9,401 bases of DNA from Oscillospiraceae bacterium (GTDB taxonomy: Bacteria > Bacillota > Clostridia > Oscillospirales > Oscillospiraceae): assembly GCA_016290695.1 (NCBI GenBank), contig JAEEUX010000079.1, positions 1 to 9,401 on the forward strand, read 5' to 3'. Of this stretch, positions 1-5,902 are shown piece by piece. Within the stretch, counting starts at the first letter, position 1; each line of letters begins with the position of its first letter. The position numbers and the translations under genes are program-made. The notes beneath the pieces are model-generated. The model made no database searches and was not told the origin of the DNA. It was given only the letters and a program-made list of their open reading frames with translations.

Positions 1-176
1 AGAACCTCGGCGCGGAGGTTTATCTCCGGGCCGCAAAAGGCGGCGAGAGCGCGCTCCGCCGCGTGGGAATTCTGCTCCGGCGTGAGGTAGACCATTCCCT
101 CCGCTCCGGCGCGTATCGCTTCGAGGATGGCGCGCGTTTTGCCCGAACGCGGCGCGCCGCTTATTATTCTGAGCAT
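1..176 (-). CDS. addB: AddB-like ATP-dependent helicase/deoxyribonuclease subunit B, N-terminus only (partial)
   Basis: Only the first 58 codons are in the window; the gene continues past the left edge. The start ATG (complement of 174-176) has an AGGAG ribosome binding site 9 nt upstream. The visible protein begins with a short beta strand and a P-loop, GAPRSGKT at residues 7-14, then VYLTPEQ around residues 30-36, followed by an alanine-rich helix and a strand reading INLRAEV. This order of P-loop, '(V/T)PEQ' and 'RAEV' is the usual opening of AddB, the subunit that works with AddA to resect double-strand breaks for recombination in Bacillota. The start overlaps the end of the HD-domain gene by 13 nt, so the two are probably translationally coupled. 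The AddB call rests on the N-terminal pattern alone; another UvrD-like P-loop ATPase cannot be excluded. Confidence 0.65.
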   Translation of the reverse strand, partial: MLRIISGAPRSGKTRAILEAIRAGAEGMVYLTPEQNSHAAERALAAFCGPEINLRAEV

Positions 177-703
177 CCGTCCTGCTCCTTTATTCCCGCG
201 CGTTCAAATTCATGCAGCGGCACGCCGAGAACGGCCTCGGCGAAGGCGGCGAGGGCGAGCGACTGGTCTCTTCGCGCAAGGGCGGCGCGGACGGCGTCTT
301 CGTTGCCCGTGAACTTTTCAAGGCTGCGCTCATAGCGCTCCTCAACGCTCACGCGCTCCGTCCCCTGCGTAATTTTGTCCGCGAGGTAGACCACTTCCTT
401 CTCGCGTATCCTGTCCGTGTCGATATATTCCCCCATGTGCGCGCCCACGATAAGCGCCTCGGGGCGCAGGCCGCGATCGAGAAGATAGATCATCGCCTGC
501 TGCGAGTGCCATTTCAGCGTGCGGCAGATATCGTGCAGCAGCCCCGCGCGGCGGCACAGCTCCGCGTCGAGCGCAAAGCCCCGGCGGTTAAAGGCCTCGG
601 CGAGAGCAAAGGCGCAGTCGGCGACGGCGCGGCAATGCTCCTTCACCTTCTCCGGCTGCCCGCAATTATTCAGGATTTCAACGCATTTTAACCACGTAGC
701 CAT
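164..703 (-). CDS. Small HD-domain metal-dependent phosphohydrolase
   Basis: This 179-residue protein has the HD-superfamily pattern: H23 in EHCRAVA, the HD pair H57-D58 in LLHDICR, H89 in VGAHMGEY and D109 in YLADKIT. Together these would bind one or two metal ions. HD proteins hydrolyse phosphate esters, often nucleotides; the substrate here is unknown. I chose the ATG at 701-703 because AAGGA lies 8 nt upstream and it follows the stop of the DUF364 gene by only 4 nt. The open frame extends further upstream to 838, but that part overlaps the upstream gene and shows no domain. The gene is third in an operon after the radical SAM and DUF364 genes and overlaps addB. HD domains fused or adjacent to MobA-like transferases occur in molybdenum-hydroxylase maturation clusters, so a role in that process is possible; that is inference. 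Confidence 0.8.
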   Translation of the reverse strand: MATWLKCVEILNNCGQPEKVKEHCRAVADCAFALAEAFNRRGFALDAELCRRAGLLHDICRTLKWHSQQAMIYLLDRGLRPEALIVGAHMGEYIDTDRIREKEVVYLADKITQGTERVSVEERYERSLEKFTGNEDAVRAALARRDQSLALAAFAEAVLGVPLHEFERAGIKEQDGCSE

Positions 704-707
704 AAAC

Positions 708-1463
708 TCAGTCCTTACAAAGCCGCACCCTCTTACCCGAGGATGTCGGCGAAATTTCATAACCGCAGGCGGCAAGACGCCTGCAAAGCTCCGAATCGGT
801 GATAACAAAGCCGGCAAGGCACTCCGGCCCGAACTCAAACAGCACGCGCGCCAGCGGAACCGTCGGCCCGACGAGCACGACGCGCGCGCACCGGCTCAGC
901 TCAAGCAGGCGCGGCATGGTCTTGTTCACAAAGGCCGAGCCCGTGATAAAAACTATGTCCTGCTCCGGGAGGATGTATTCGCAGGCGCTGTCCGGAAAAT
1001 CGCCCGGCGAAGGGTTTTTCTCCAGAACGCTGAGCCTGCACTGGCCCTTGTATATCCGCATCGCCTTCTCAAAGCTCCCCACAGTGGCGACATTCTTGCC
1101 CCGCGCAAGCTCGAGATAAACGGCAAAGGCGTCCTGCGCGCCGTTAACTTCGTCCGGGAATATCACGTTTTGCGCCTCGGCGCGGCTTTTTTCGTTGTAC
1201 CATGCGTTTATCGCCGCCATGCCGATGGAGGCCTCCGGGAAATTCCACGATTTTGACAGCGCGGCAAGGTCGCGCAGGGGCATCCCGTCATAGTCAGCGC
1301 CGTGGAGCGCCGGGCGCGTCGCCGCGTCGAAGTTCATGGCAATGCCCTGGCTGTCCGCGTCCGTCTCGACGAGCGACCAGATCCGCCCGTTTATGTAGCT
1401 TTTCACCCTTATGTCCGCCGGAACGCCCTCAATGAGCGCGTCGTATATTTCAAATGGTTTCAT
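708..1463 (-). CDS. DUF4213/DUF364 protein, putative heavy-metal chelation
   Basis: The product is 251 residues, a normal length for the family. The N-terminal part (about 5-90) fits the DUF4213 domain, an enolase N-terminus-like fold, including GIAMNFD near residue 40. The C-terminal part (about 105-245) fits DUF364, a Rossmann-like domain: VATVGSFEKAM, then EQDIVFITGSAFVNKTMPRL, then VVLVGPTVPL with GPECLAGFVITD. Structures of this family have been described as putative heavy-metal chelators, and members sit near metal-cofactor and transport genes; no reaction is established. The gene follows the radical SAM gene by 22 nt, with purine-rich AAGGAAAATAAAGGGAA ahead of its ATG, and precedes the HD gene by 4 nt. 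This spacing points to one transcript and a shared, probably metal- or cofactor-related, task. The family call is fairly secure; the function is not known. Confidence 0.75.
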   Translation of the reverse strand: MKPFEIYDALIEGVPADIRVKSYINGRIWSLVETDADSQGIAMNFDAATRPALHGADYDGMPLRDLAALSKSWNFPEASIGMAAINAWYNEKSRAEAQNVIFPDEVNGAQDAFAVYLELARGKNVATVGSFEKAMRIYKGQCRLSVLEKNPSPGDFPDSACEYILPEQDIVFITGSAFVNKTMPRLLELSRCARVVLVGPTVPLARVLFEFGPECLAGFVITDSELCRRLAACGYEISPTSSGKRVRLCKD

Positions 1464-1485
1464 TTCCCTTTATTTTCCTTCTGAT

Positions 1486-2754
1486 TCAGATATAATTGGC
1501 GCAGAACGGGACGATTTTCCCGCCCCTGTAGACATGCAGGCTGCACCGCCGCAGCCGGGTTATATCGAGGTTCCATGCGTCCTGAAAGGCCATAGCCGTA
1601 AGCGTGAAGCTGTGCGACTTCAGCCGCGCGAGGAAGCCGTCGAAGGAATCGGCGGGGCCGGAAAAGCTCTCGGCCTCGGCGTCGCGCTTCCAGCGTCGTT
1701 CGATGAAGCGGCGGTTTTTCAGCGCCTCGCTCCCGCCCGCGCAGGCCGCCGACGCGCCCTTTTTGTGCGTTATCGCCTGAAGCCCGTCCGGCATGACGAC
1801 GTAATCGGCGTGGAAGCCGCAGCGCGGATGGTCGCAGCGCGAGGGCAGAAAATCCTCGGTTTTAACAAGCCCGTCCGTCCCTTCCACAATCGCGCGGACG
1901 ACTTCGGGCAGCGTGACCCTGTCGGAGTCCTTCGGCGGCGCGGGATAGCGCCCGAAATAGCTCACGGGCTGGAAATGCACCCCGCGCACGGCGGGGGAAC
2001 GCTCGACGCCGAGCCGCACTATATCTCCGAGCTCGGAAACATTAAGCCCCGGAACCACCGTCGGCACGAGCGTAACGCCGAGCCCCGCGCGCTCGCACTC
2101 GTCGATCGCCGCGAGCTTTTCCTTCAAAAGCGGGCGAGCGCGCAATACTTCATACGGCCTTTCCGTAACGCCGTCGAACTGCATGAAGACAAAATCGAGC
2201 CCCGCGGCGCGAAGGCGCTCGGCGTAACCCGGCTCGGAGGCAAGGCGCAGGCCGTTGGAATTTAGCTGAACCGTCGTCGCGCCGGCCCTTTTCGCGGCGG
2301 CGACTATCTCCGGAAGGTCGTCCCTCACCGTCGGCTCGCCGCCCGAAAGCTGGATGAAGCGGCGGTTTTCCGCAGTCATGGCGCAAAAATCCCGGTAAAG
2401 CTCCTCCGGCGTCTTCTCCAGCGCGGCGCAGCCCTCCCCGCTTTCGGCAAAGCAGACGGGGCAATGCAGGCTGCAGCGCGAGGTGATCTCAATGAGCACG
2501 CAGCAGGTATCCTGCCTGTGCCCGGAGCAGAGGCCGCAGCCGTCGGGGCAGAGGGGCGCGTCCTCCGCCGTTTCCTCGGGCGGAGCGTAATCGTCCCATT
2601 CCTCGAGCGCGGGCAGGCCGCGCCACACGACGGTTCTGAAAAAACCGTGCTCCGGGCATGTTTTCTCCATATACCAGTCCTCGCCCGTCTTAACAAGGCG
2701 CGCGGGAATGCGCGTTCTGCAATCGGGGCAGATGGACAGAGTTTCAGTAAGCAT
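1486..2754 (-). CDS. trsS: Radical SAM protein, TrsS-like (Tes/MJ0619-related superfamily)
   Basis: This 422-residue protein has the radical SAM cluster motif CX3CX2C at C94, C98 and C101 (RCSLHCPVCFAES), followed by LSGGEPT for SAM binding. The N-terminus carries cysteine pairs typical of the group: CPDC at 9-12, CPEHGFF at 33-39 and CPDGCGLC at 69-76, plus C84-C85. The C-terminus has FQDAWNLD, RRCSLH (C404, H407) and ends FCANYI (C418), a pattern shared with the wider MJ0619/tetraether-synthase-related proteins and with TrsS. TrsS is found with methyltransferase TrsM in clusters for selenium-dependent molybdenum hydroxylases and is often a selenoprotein; this copy has no internal TGA. The reaction is unknown. 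The ATG at 2752-2754 has GGAGGA about 8 nt upstream, and a strong promoter sits 73 nt further up. It is the first gene of a four-gene operon. A lipid-crosslinking role, as for Tes, is the main alternative. Confidence 0.72.
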   Translation of the reverse strand: MLTETLSICPDCRTRIPARLVKTGEDWYMEKTCPEHGFFRTVVWRGLPALEEWDDYAPPEETAEDAPLCPDGCGLCSGHRQDTCCVLIEITSRCSLHCPVCFAESGEGCAALEKTPEELYRDFCAMTAENRRFIQLSGGEPTVRDDLPEIVAAAKRAGATTVQLNSNGLRLASEPGYAERLRAAGLDFVFMQFDGVTERPYEVLRARPLLKEKLAAIDECERAGLGVTLVPTVVPGLNVSELGDIVRLGVERSPAVRGVHFQPVSYFGRYPAPPKDSDRVTLPEVVRAIVEGTDGLVKTEDFLPSRCDHPRCGFHADYVVMPDGLQAITHKKGASAACAGGSEALKNRRFIERRWKRDAEAESFSGPADSFDGFLARLKSHSFTLTAMAFQDAWNLDITRLRRCSLHVYRGGKIVPFCANYI

Positions 2755-2826
2755 AATATAATCCTCCGGGGCACCGCCGCCGTTCTGCCTTCAGCTTTCG
2801 ACAAAATGCAGCAAAGCCCAAGCTAT

Positions 2827-2855
2827 ATTATACTAATTGTCCCCGCCTTTTTCAA
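2827..2855 (-). promoter_or_regulatory. Sigma-A promoter for the trsS operon
   Basis: On the minus strand, TTGAAA (complement of 2850-2855) and TATAAT (complement of 2827-2832) are separated by exactly 17 bp. This is five of six and six of six matches to the housekeeping consensus. The expected transcription start, near 2820, leaves a leader of about 65 nt before the trsS ATG. The -35 and spacer lie within the last codons of the phage-like regulator gene, whose TAG stop directly abuts the -10. Confidence 0.85.
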
Positions 2856-3231
2856 GCTTTAAGCGCACCTTCTCCGCCGAGCTGAGCGCCGCGGTATGTA
2901 TCCTGAAAAGCTGCCTTTCGCAGAGGGGACAGCCCGTGTCCGCGAAAAAATTCTCTATATCCCGCCAGCTCATTCCGTCAAGATAGCGCAGACGGAGGAG
3001 GGTTCTTTCGCGCGGGTTCTCTATCCCTGTGAGTATCATTTCCGCGAGGCGTTCCTCGCCAGAGATGCGTTTTATCAGCGTCGCGCTTCTTTTCCGGCGC
3101 AGCGCGGCGAGGCGAAGACTTTCCTCCGCGTTTTCCGAACGTGCTGCGCGCTTAATGATGCGGTACTCCCGCTCCATCTCGGCGCGGCTGAGCCGAAGCT
3201 CCTCAAACAGCTCTTTTACGCTCCACTTCAT
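2833..3231 (-). CDS. Phage-like regulator with a sigma-70 region-4-type HTH (DUF1492-like)
   Basis: The product has 132 residues. Residues 1-65 are charged and helical, rich in Arg, Glu and Leu, and may form a coiled coil. Residues 73-118 resemble a sigma-70 region 4 helix-turn-helix: NPRERTLLRLRYLDGMSW, then RDIENFF, then a recognition-helix-like ERQLFRIHTAAL. Small proteins of this layout (DUF1492, ArpU/RinA-like) are common late regulators in prophages of Firmicutes. The ATG (complement of 3229-3231) overlaps the end of the preceding gene by 29 nt and has GGAGGC about 9 nt upstream, so it is probably co-translated with it. No integrase, terminase or capsid gene is visible, so it is either the edge of a prophage or a remnant. 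The fold is fairly clear; the exact family is less so. Confidence 0.65.
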   Translation of the reverse strand: MKWSVKELFEELRLSRAEMEREYRIIKRAARSENAEESLRLAALRRKRSATLIKRISGEERLAEMILTGIENPRERTLLRLRYLDGMSWRDIENFFADTGCPLCERQLFRIHTAALSSAEKVRLKLEKGGDN

Positions 3232-3487
3232 CGTTCGCCGCCTCCGCCGCCTTTATTTCGCGCTGCCGCCGGGAATTCCATGTTATCCGGCAGGCGTCTC
3301 TGCAAAAGCGGTTTCGCGAGTTCATCGGCTGAAAAACCCGCCCGCAGAATGCGCAGCACCGCTCCCACGGGCGTAAGTGAACGATTTTCGCGCCGCCCGA
3401 TTCCGTTTCCGCCGCGTGCTCGAAGACGTAACGCCCGTAGCTCACGCCCTCGCGTCCGGCAAGGACACTTATTTCTTCGATGGTCAT
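3203..3487 (-). CDS. Small zinc-finger-like protein, phage-type
   Basis: The protein has 94 residues. A CX2C...CX3C cluster at C45, C48, C62 and C66 (CAFCGRVF, then NRFCRDAC) looks like a small zinc-binding fold, as in many short phage proteins that bind nucleic acid. The basic and glutamate-rich C-terminus (about 67-94) is predicted to be helical. The N-terminus (MTIEEISVLAGREGVSYGRY) looks like a short helix-turn-helix-type segment. The ATG (complement of 3485-3487) has GGAG about 14 nt upstream, which is long, so translation may depend on coupling with the upstream gene. It overlaps the sigma-like regulator gene by 29 nt. This frame is the better candidate for the true coding frame between 3228 and 3487, because it carries the ordered cysteine motif. 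I cannot assign a specific function. Confidence 0.6.
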   Translation of the reverse strand: MTIEEISVLAGREGVSYGRYVFEHAAETESGGAKIVHLRPWERCCAFCGRVFQPMNSRNRFCRDACRITWNSRRQREIKAAEAANDEVERKRAV

Positions 3488-3731
3488 TTTTTGTCTTTAA
3501 TCTCCTTCCAATACATTCTTTGTGATAGATTCCTTCCGTTGTTTCCATAGCTTCTTCGCCGGGATAGATTTCGCCCAAGCACTCGCGGCAGTATTTTCCG
3601 GCGGGCCCGTCCTGTAAATCCGCCCAGAGCGTTCGCCCGAAATCTCTGTCAAGCCGCACACTTTCAACCCCTTCCATTTTTTTCCGAGCTCGTATAACCG
3701 AAATTTTATATTCAGTGACGTAATATTTCAA
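3228..3731 (-). pseudogene. Cysteine-rich phage-like protein; second half apparently out of frame
   Basis: As it stands the frame encodes 167 residues, but only the first 80 or so look genuine: LDRDFGRTLWADL, then CREC (C48, C51) and YHKEC (H70, C73), a likely treble-clef-type zinc site. After KTKN at residue 82 the frame runs for 260 nt over the zinc-finger gene and becomes arginine-rich and low in pattern, as expected of a shadow frame. The change falls at an A6 run (complement of 3487-3492). One more A would give a TGA stop overlapping the next ATG as ATGA, a normal phage gene junction, and a protein of about 82 residues. The first possible start is TTG at 3729-3731, with no clear ribosome binding site; an ATG at 3675-3677 follows GGAAAAAA. 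It may be a real frameshift, a sequencing error, or a frame that is naturally long. Confidence 0.45.
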
Positions 3732-3753
3732 GGGGGTAAGAACCCGCGCTTTG

Positions 3754-3781
3754 TTGACATTTTGTCAGTATAAGCTATAAT
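3754..3781 (+). promoter_or_regulatory. Sigma-A promoter for the SDR gene
   Basis: TTGACA at 3754-3759 (full match) and TATAAT at 3776-3781 (full match) are separated by 16 bp. A 13-bp inverted repeat, TGACA-TTT-TGTCA (3755-3767), overlaps the -35 and could be an operator. The start of transcription would be near 3788, giving a leader of about 70 nt before the ATG at 3861. Confidence 0.8.
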
Positions 3782-3785
3782 CGTA

Positions 3786-3810
3786 TCGAACCGTGTCGAA
3801 CGCAGTCGAA
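3786..3810 (+). repeat. Three TCGAA repeats at an exact 10-bp period
   Basis: TCGAA occurs at 3786-3790, 3796-3800 and 3806-3810, one per helical turn, covering the predicted transcription start of the SDR gene. The surrounding bases are also partly conserved (GTATCGAAC, GTGTCGAAC, CAGTCGAAA). The spacing fits binding of a regulator along one face of the DNA, but no regulator is identified. Confidence 0.5.
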
Positions 3811-3845
3811 ACAGCGCAGATTTTATATTTTTTTGTAGTATTATG

Positions 3846-3851
3846 AGGAGG
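3846..3851 (+). promoter_or_regulatory. Ribosome binding site that fixes the SDR start
   Basis: AGGAGG at 3846-3851 lies 9 nt before the ATG at 3861. An earlier in-frame ATG at 3843 overlaps this site itself and has nothing usable upstream, so translation should begin at 3861. Confidence 0.75.
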
Positions 3852-3860
3852 AATGCCGCC

Positions 3861-4655
3861 ATGTCCGATATCGAACTTATGAAGGATTTTTCGCTTGATT
3901 ATTTCCGGCTGGACGGAAAAGCCGCCATAGTCACGGGCGCCAACAAGGGGCTCGGCATGGGCTACGCCCTCGCCCTCGCCAAGGCGGGCGCGGATATTTT
4001 CCTGCCCTATCGCAGCGGCGATATTTCCGAGGTTCGTTCCCTAATCGAGGCCGAGGGCCGCAGGGTCGAGTTTTTGCAGGGTGATCTCACGGATATCGAG
4101 CATGTCCGCGCGATAGTCTCCGGCTGCATGGAAGCCTACGGCAGGATAGACGTTCTCGTGAATAACGCGGGCACGAACTGCTTCTGCGATTTTGCCGATT
4201 TCCCGGACGAGGGCTACCTGCGCGTTATAAACACGAACCTCAACTCCGTATATTTCCTCTCGCACGAGGTTTCCCGCGTGATGATAGCCCAGCGCAGCGG
4301 CAAGATAATAAACATCGGCTCCGCCCTTTCCTATACGGCGGACGAACGCTGCCCGTCCTACGTCGCGGCGAAGCACGGCGTTATCGGCCTGACCCGCGCG
4401 TTTGCAAACGAGCTCGGCAAATACAACATCCAGACCAACGCCGTCTGCCCCGGCTTCATCGAGACGGGCGTCACGGCGGGCGTCACCTCGGACAGCGACT
4501 TCACCGGGCGCATAACGCGCCGCATAAGCGCCGGGCGCTGGGGTACCCTTGCCGACATAATGGGCACGATAGTCTTCCTCGCCTCCCGCGCCTCGGATTA
4601 CCTCAACGGCAGCGACATAAAGGTGGACGGCGGCTTTTCCACGAAATTAGTCTGA
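3861..4655 (+). CDS. Short-chain dehydrogenase/reductase, KduD-like
   Basis: This 264-residue protein is a classical SDR: the cofactor motif TGANKGLG at 25-32, NNAG at 101-104, a likely catalytic Asn at 126, Ser154 in NIGSALS, and Tyr167 with Lys171 in SYVAAKHG. After the active site the chain reads NAVCPGFIET, then RISAGRWGTLADIMG and a C-terminal SDYLNG...VDGGF. This GRWG...FLAS...DYxNG...VDGG run closely follows KduD (2-dehydro-3-deoxy-D-gluconate 5-dehydrogenase), which acts on keto-sugar acids with NAD(H). The substrate cannot be fixed from sequence; FabG-like or other polyol dehydrogenases remain possible. It has its own promoter and terminator, so it appears monocistronic. The facing sugar isomerase-like gene suggests sugar metabolism, but the two are convergent and not co-transcribed. 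Confidence 0.85.
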   Translation: MSDIELMKDFSLDYFRLDGKAAIVTGANKGLGMGYALALAKAGADIFLPYRSGDISEVRSLIEAEGRRVEFLQGDLTDIEHVRAIVSGCMEAYGRIDVLVNNAGTNCFCDFADFPDEGYLRVINTNLNSVYFLSHEVSRVMIAQRSGKIINIGSALSYTADERCPSYVAAKHGVIGLTRAFANELGKYNIQTNAVCPGFIETGVTAGVTSDSDFTGRITRRISAGRWGTLADIMGTIVFLASRASDYLNGSDIKVDGGFSTKLV

Positions 4656-4658
4656 CGC

Positions 4659-4698
4659 AGTCAGGGCGTCCTTTGCCCGCGCCGGGCGGATACTGACT
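4659..4698 (+). other. Structured 3' end after the SDR gene
   Basis: Just after the SDR stop, AGTCAG (4659-4664) is mirrored by CTGACT (4693-4698). Between them GCCCG (4675-4679) and CGGGC (4683-4687) form a 5-bp hairpin with loop CGC. No U-run follows, so it is not by itself an intrinsic terminator; it may stabilise the 3' end of the mRNA. Confidence 0.35.
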
Positions 4699-4719
4699 TG
4701 CGGAAGGGCAATAATTAGC

Positions 4720-4764
4720 CCAATTAAATAAAGCAAAATTAAATTGAACCAAATTAAATTGAGT
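4720..4764. repeat. AT-rich imperfect tandem repeat, three units of about 15 bp
   Basis: Units begin at 4720 (CCAATTAAATAAAG), 4734 (CAAAATTAAATTGAAC) and 4750 (CAAATTAAATTGAGT). The stretch stands out as very AT-rich within GC-rich DNA and lies between the SDR gene and the terminator hairpin. Its role is unknown. Confidence 0.55.
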
Positions 4765-4773
4765 TAAAAACAT

Positions 4774-4821
4774 AAGCCCGCAGGCGCATTTCGGCGCTGC
4801 GGGCTTGACTTTATTGTTTTT
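4774..4821. terminator. Bidirectional intrinsic terminator between convergent genes
   Basis: AAGCCCGCAG (4774-4783) pairs perfectly with CTGCGGGCTT (4797-4806) over 10 bp; three further inner pairs (CGC with GCG) are possible. On the plus strand a T-rich tail with TTTATTGTTTTT (4810-4821) follows, serving the SDR gene. On the minus strand ATGTTTTTAAC (complement of 4763-4773) follows the same stem, serving the TIM-barrel gene. Confidence 0.85.
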
Positions 4822-4849
4822 ATCGGAATATGAGCGAAGCGCTTCTGCG

Positions 4850-5812
4850 TCACCTTATAAGCGCGTTTTGTTCCCGGACTAAGCGAATTTTCTCCTTCAT
4901 ATCGCTCTCGGACAGCTCGTGGACGAGGTATTCCGGCGCTATGCGCTGCACCATGTCCGAAGCTTCCGGCGCGGTGAAGGGGCGGTGGGTGTCTATCTGC
5001 AAAACGTGGGTGTAGCAGCTTGCAAAATAGCGGAAAAAGTCGCTGTCATGCGGCGGGACGTTTTTAAGCGCCTGCTTAAGATATTCGCCGGAAACGGACT
5101 GGTGCAGGTGCATCCCGCGGATGTATTTACACAGCTCGCCGTGCGCGTCGAGCATTTTTTCGATGTAGCGGCAGCCCTCCGCCTGGCTGCGTATGTCGGG
5201 GTTAGAGTTCATGAGATGGCCCGTGTCGAGCATTATGCCGAGGCGCGGGTAATTTACGTTTGAGAGCATGTATTCCGTCATGGCCGGGTCAGTGAAGGAA
5301 AAGCCCTTCCACCAGAGGTTTTCCAGAAGCAGCTCAAAGGAGTAATTTTTCCCGCGCAGGAGCGTGTTCAGAAGCTCGCAGGAGGCGTCTATTACCTCCT
5401 TGTCCGTGTGCTCCCAGCGGTAAGAGAAGCACTCGTCGAGCGAAACGTCCGAAACGTGGAAAACGGCGTACTTCGCGCCCATGCGCTCGGCGTAGTCCAT
5501 GTCCGCAGAAAAGCGCGAGATGAGGCCGTCCACCCCGCCGGGGCCGTAATACTGCTCGAGAACCTCGCGCGAGCCGAATTTCCAGCGCAGGCGCTCTTCA
5601 TTTCCCCGGTAATAGTCCACCCAGTCGGAATAAAACATCAGGTGGCAGCCGATAACATACTCCGGCAGGACGATTTTCCGCTCGTCCTCCCCGTCGCGTA
5701 TGACCTCCACCCCGTCGCAGCCCGCGGAAGCGAACATCGCGCGGAAATCCTCGCAGGAGGCGAAGGGGCGAAGGCAATGCTCCTCGCTCACCGCGTTCAT
5801 TAATCTATACAA
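4850..5812 (-). CDS. Sugar phosphate isomerase/epimerase-like TIM-barrel protein
   Basis: The product is 320 residues and resembles the xylose isomerase-like TIM barrel (AP endonuclease 2 family). Probable metal ligands come in the expected order: E164 in LLLENLWW, D196 and H199 in LGIMLDTGHL, H235 or H237 in IRGMHLHQS, and E299 in YLVHELS. The early GCDGVEV strand and the AKYAVFHV strand fit the same fold. Members isomerise or epimerise sugars or inositols, or cleave abasic DNA; the substrate here is not clear, and the insert around 75-95 is not typical. The start is unusual: the TTG at 5810-5812 lies 9 nt after GGGAGG, whereas the ATG four codons later is 21 nt away, so I prefer TTG. The gene has its own promoter, diverges from cobT and ends at a shared terminator. 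Confidence 0.75.
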   Translation of the reverse strand: MYRLMNAVSEEHCLRPFASCEDFRAMFASAGCDGVEVIRDGEDERKIVLPEYVIGCHLMFYSDWVDYYRGNEERLRWKFGSREVLEQYYGPGGVDGLISRFSADMDYAERMGAKYAVFHVSDVSLDECFSYRWEHTDKEVIDASCELLNTLLRGKNYSFELLLENLWWKGFSFTDPAMTEYMLSNVNYPRLGIMLDTGHLMNSNPDIRSQAEGCRYIEKMLDAHGELCKYIRGMHLHQSVSGEYLKQALKNVPPHDSDFFRYFASCYTHVLQIDTHRPFTAPEASDMVQRIAPEYLVHELSESDMKEKIRLVREQNALIR

Positions 5813-5821
5813 AAAAATACG

Positions 5822-5827
5822 CCTCCC
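5822..5827 (-). promoter_or_regulatory. Ribosome binding site supporting a TTG start
   Basis: GGGAGG (complement of 5822-5827) is 9 nt before the TTG at 5810-5812 and 21 nt before the next ATG at 5798-5800, favouring TTG initiation of the TIM-barrel gene. Confidence 0.7.
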
Positions 5828-5844
5828 TGTATAATACTGTACAC

Positions 5845-5873
5845 ATTATAATCCCATTATAACGCTTAGGCAA
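5845..5873 (-). promoter_or_regulatory. Promoter for the TIM-barrel gene
   Basis: On the minus strand TTGCCT (complement of 5868-5873) and TATAAT (complement of 5845-5850) are 17 bp apart. A second TATAAT-like copy lies inside the spacer. The predicted start near 5838 gives a short leader of about 25 nt. No hairpin or riboswitch fits in it. Confidence 0.7.
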
Positions 5874-5902
5874 TGGACAAAACGAAAAAAGCGTCATATA
5901 AT
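5874..5902 (+). promoter_or_regulatory. Promoter for the cob operon
   Basis: TGGACA (5874-5879, five of six matches) and TATAAT (5897-5902) are 17 bp apart. Transcription would start near 5909, leaving a leader of about 40 nt to the cobT ATG, far too short for a cobalamin riboswitch. The -35 directly abuts the -35 of the divergent promoter. Confidence 0.75.

Noticed and set aside
704..838. Extended N-terminus for the HD-domain protein
   Set aside because: It would overlap the DUF364 gene by 131 nt; the ATG at 703 has a ribosome binding site and the proper spacing.
1411..2265. Long plus-strand open frame opposite the radical SAM gene
   Set aside because: The opposite strand has clear cysteine and SAM motifs; this frame is a shadow with no domain.
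3783..3796. tRNA T-loop-like GGTTCGATAC on the minus strand
   Set aside because: No acceptor, D or anticodon arm can be built around it; it is part of the TCGAA repeat.
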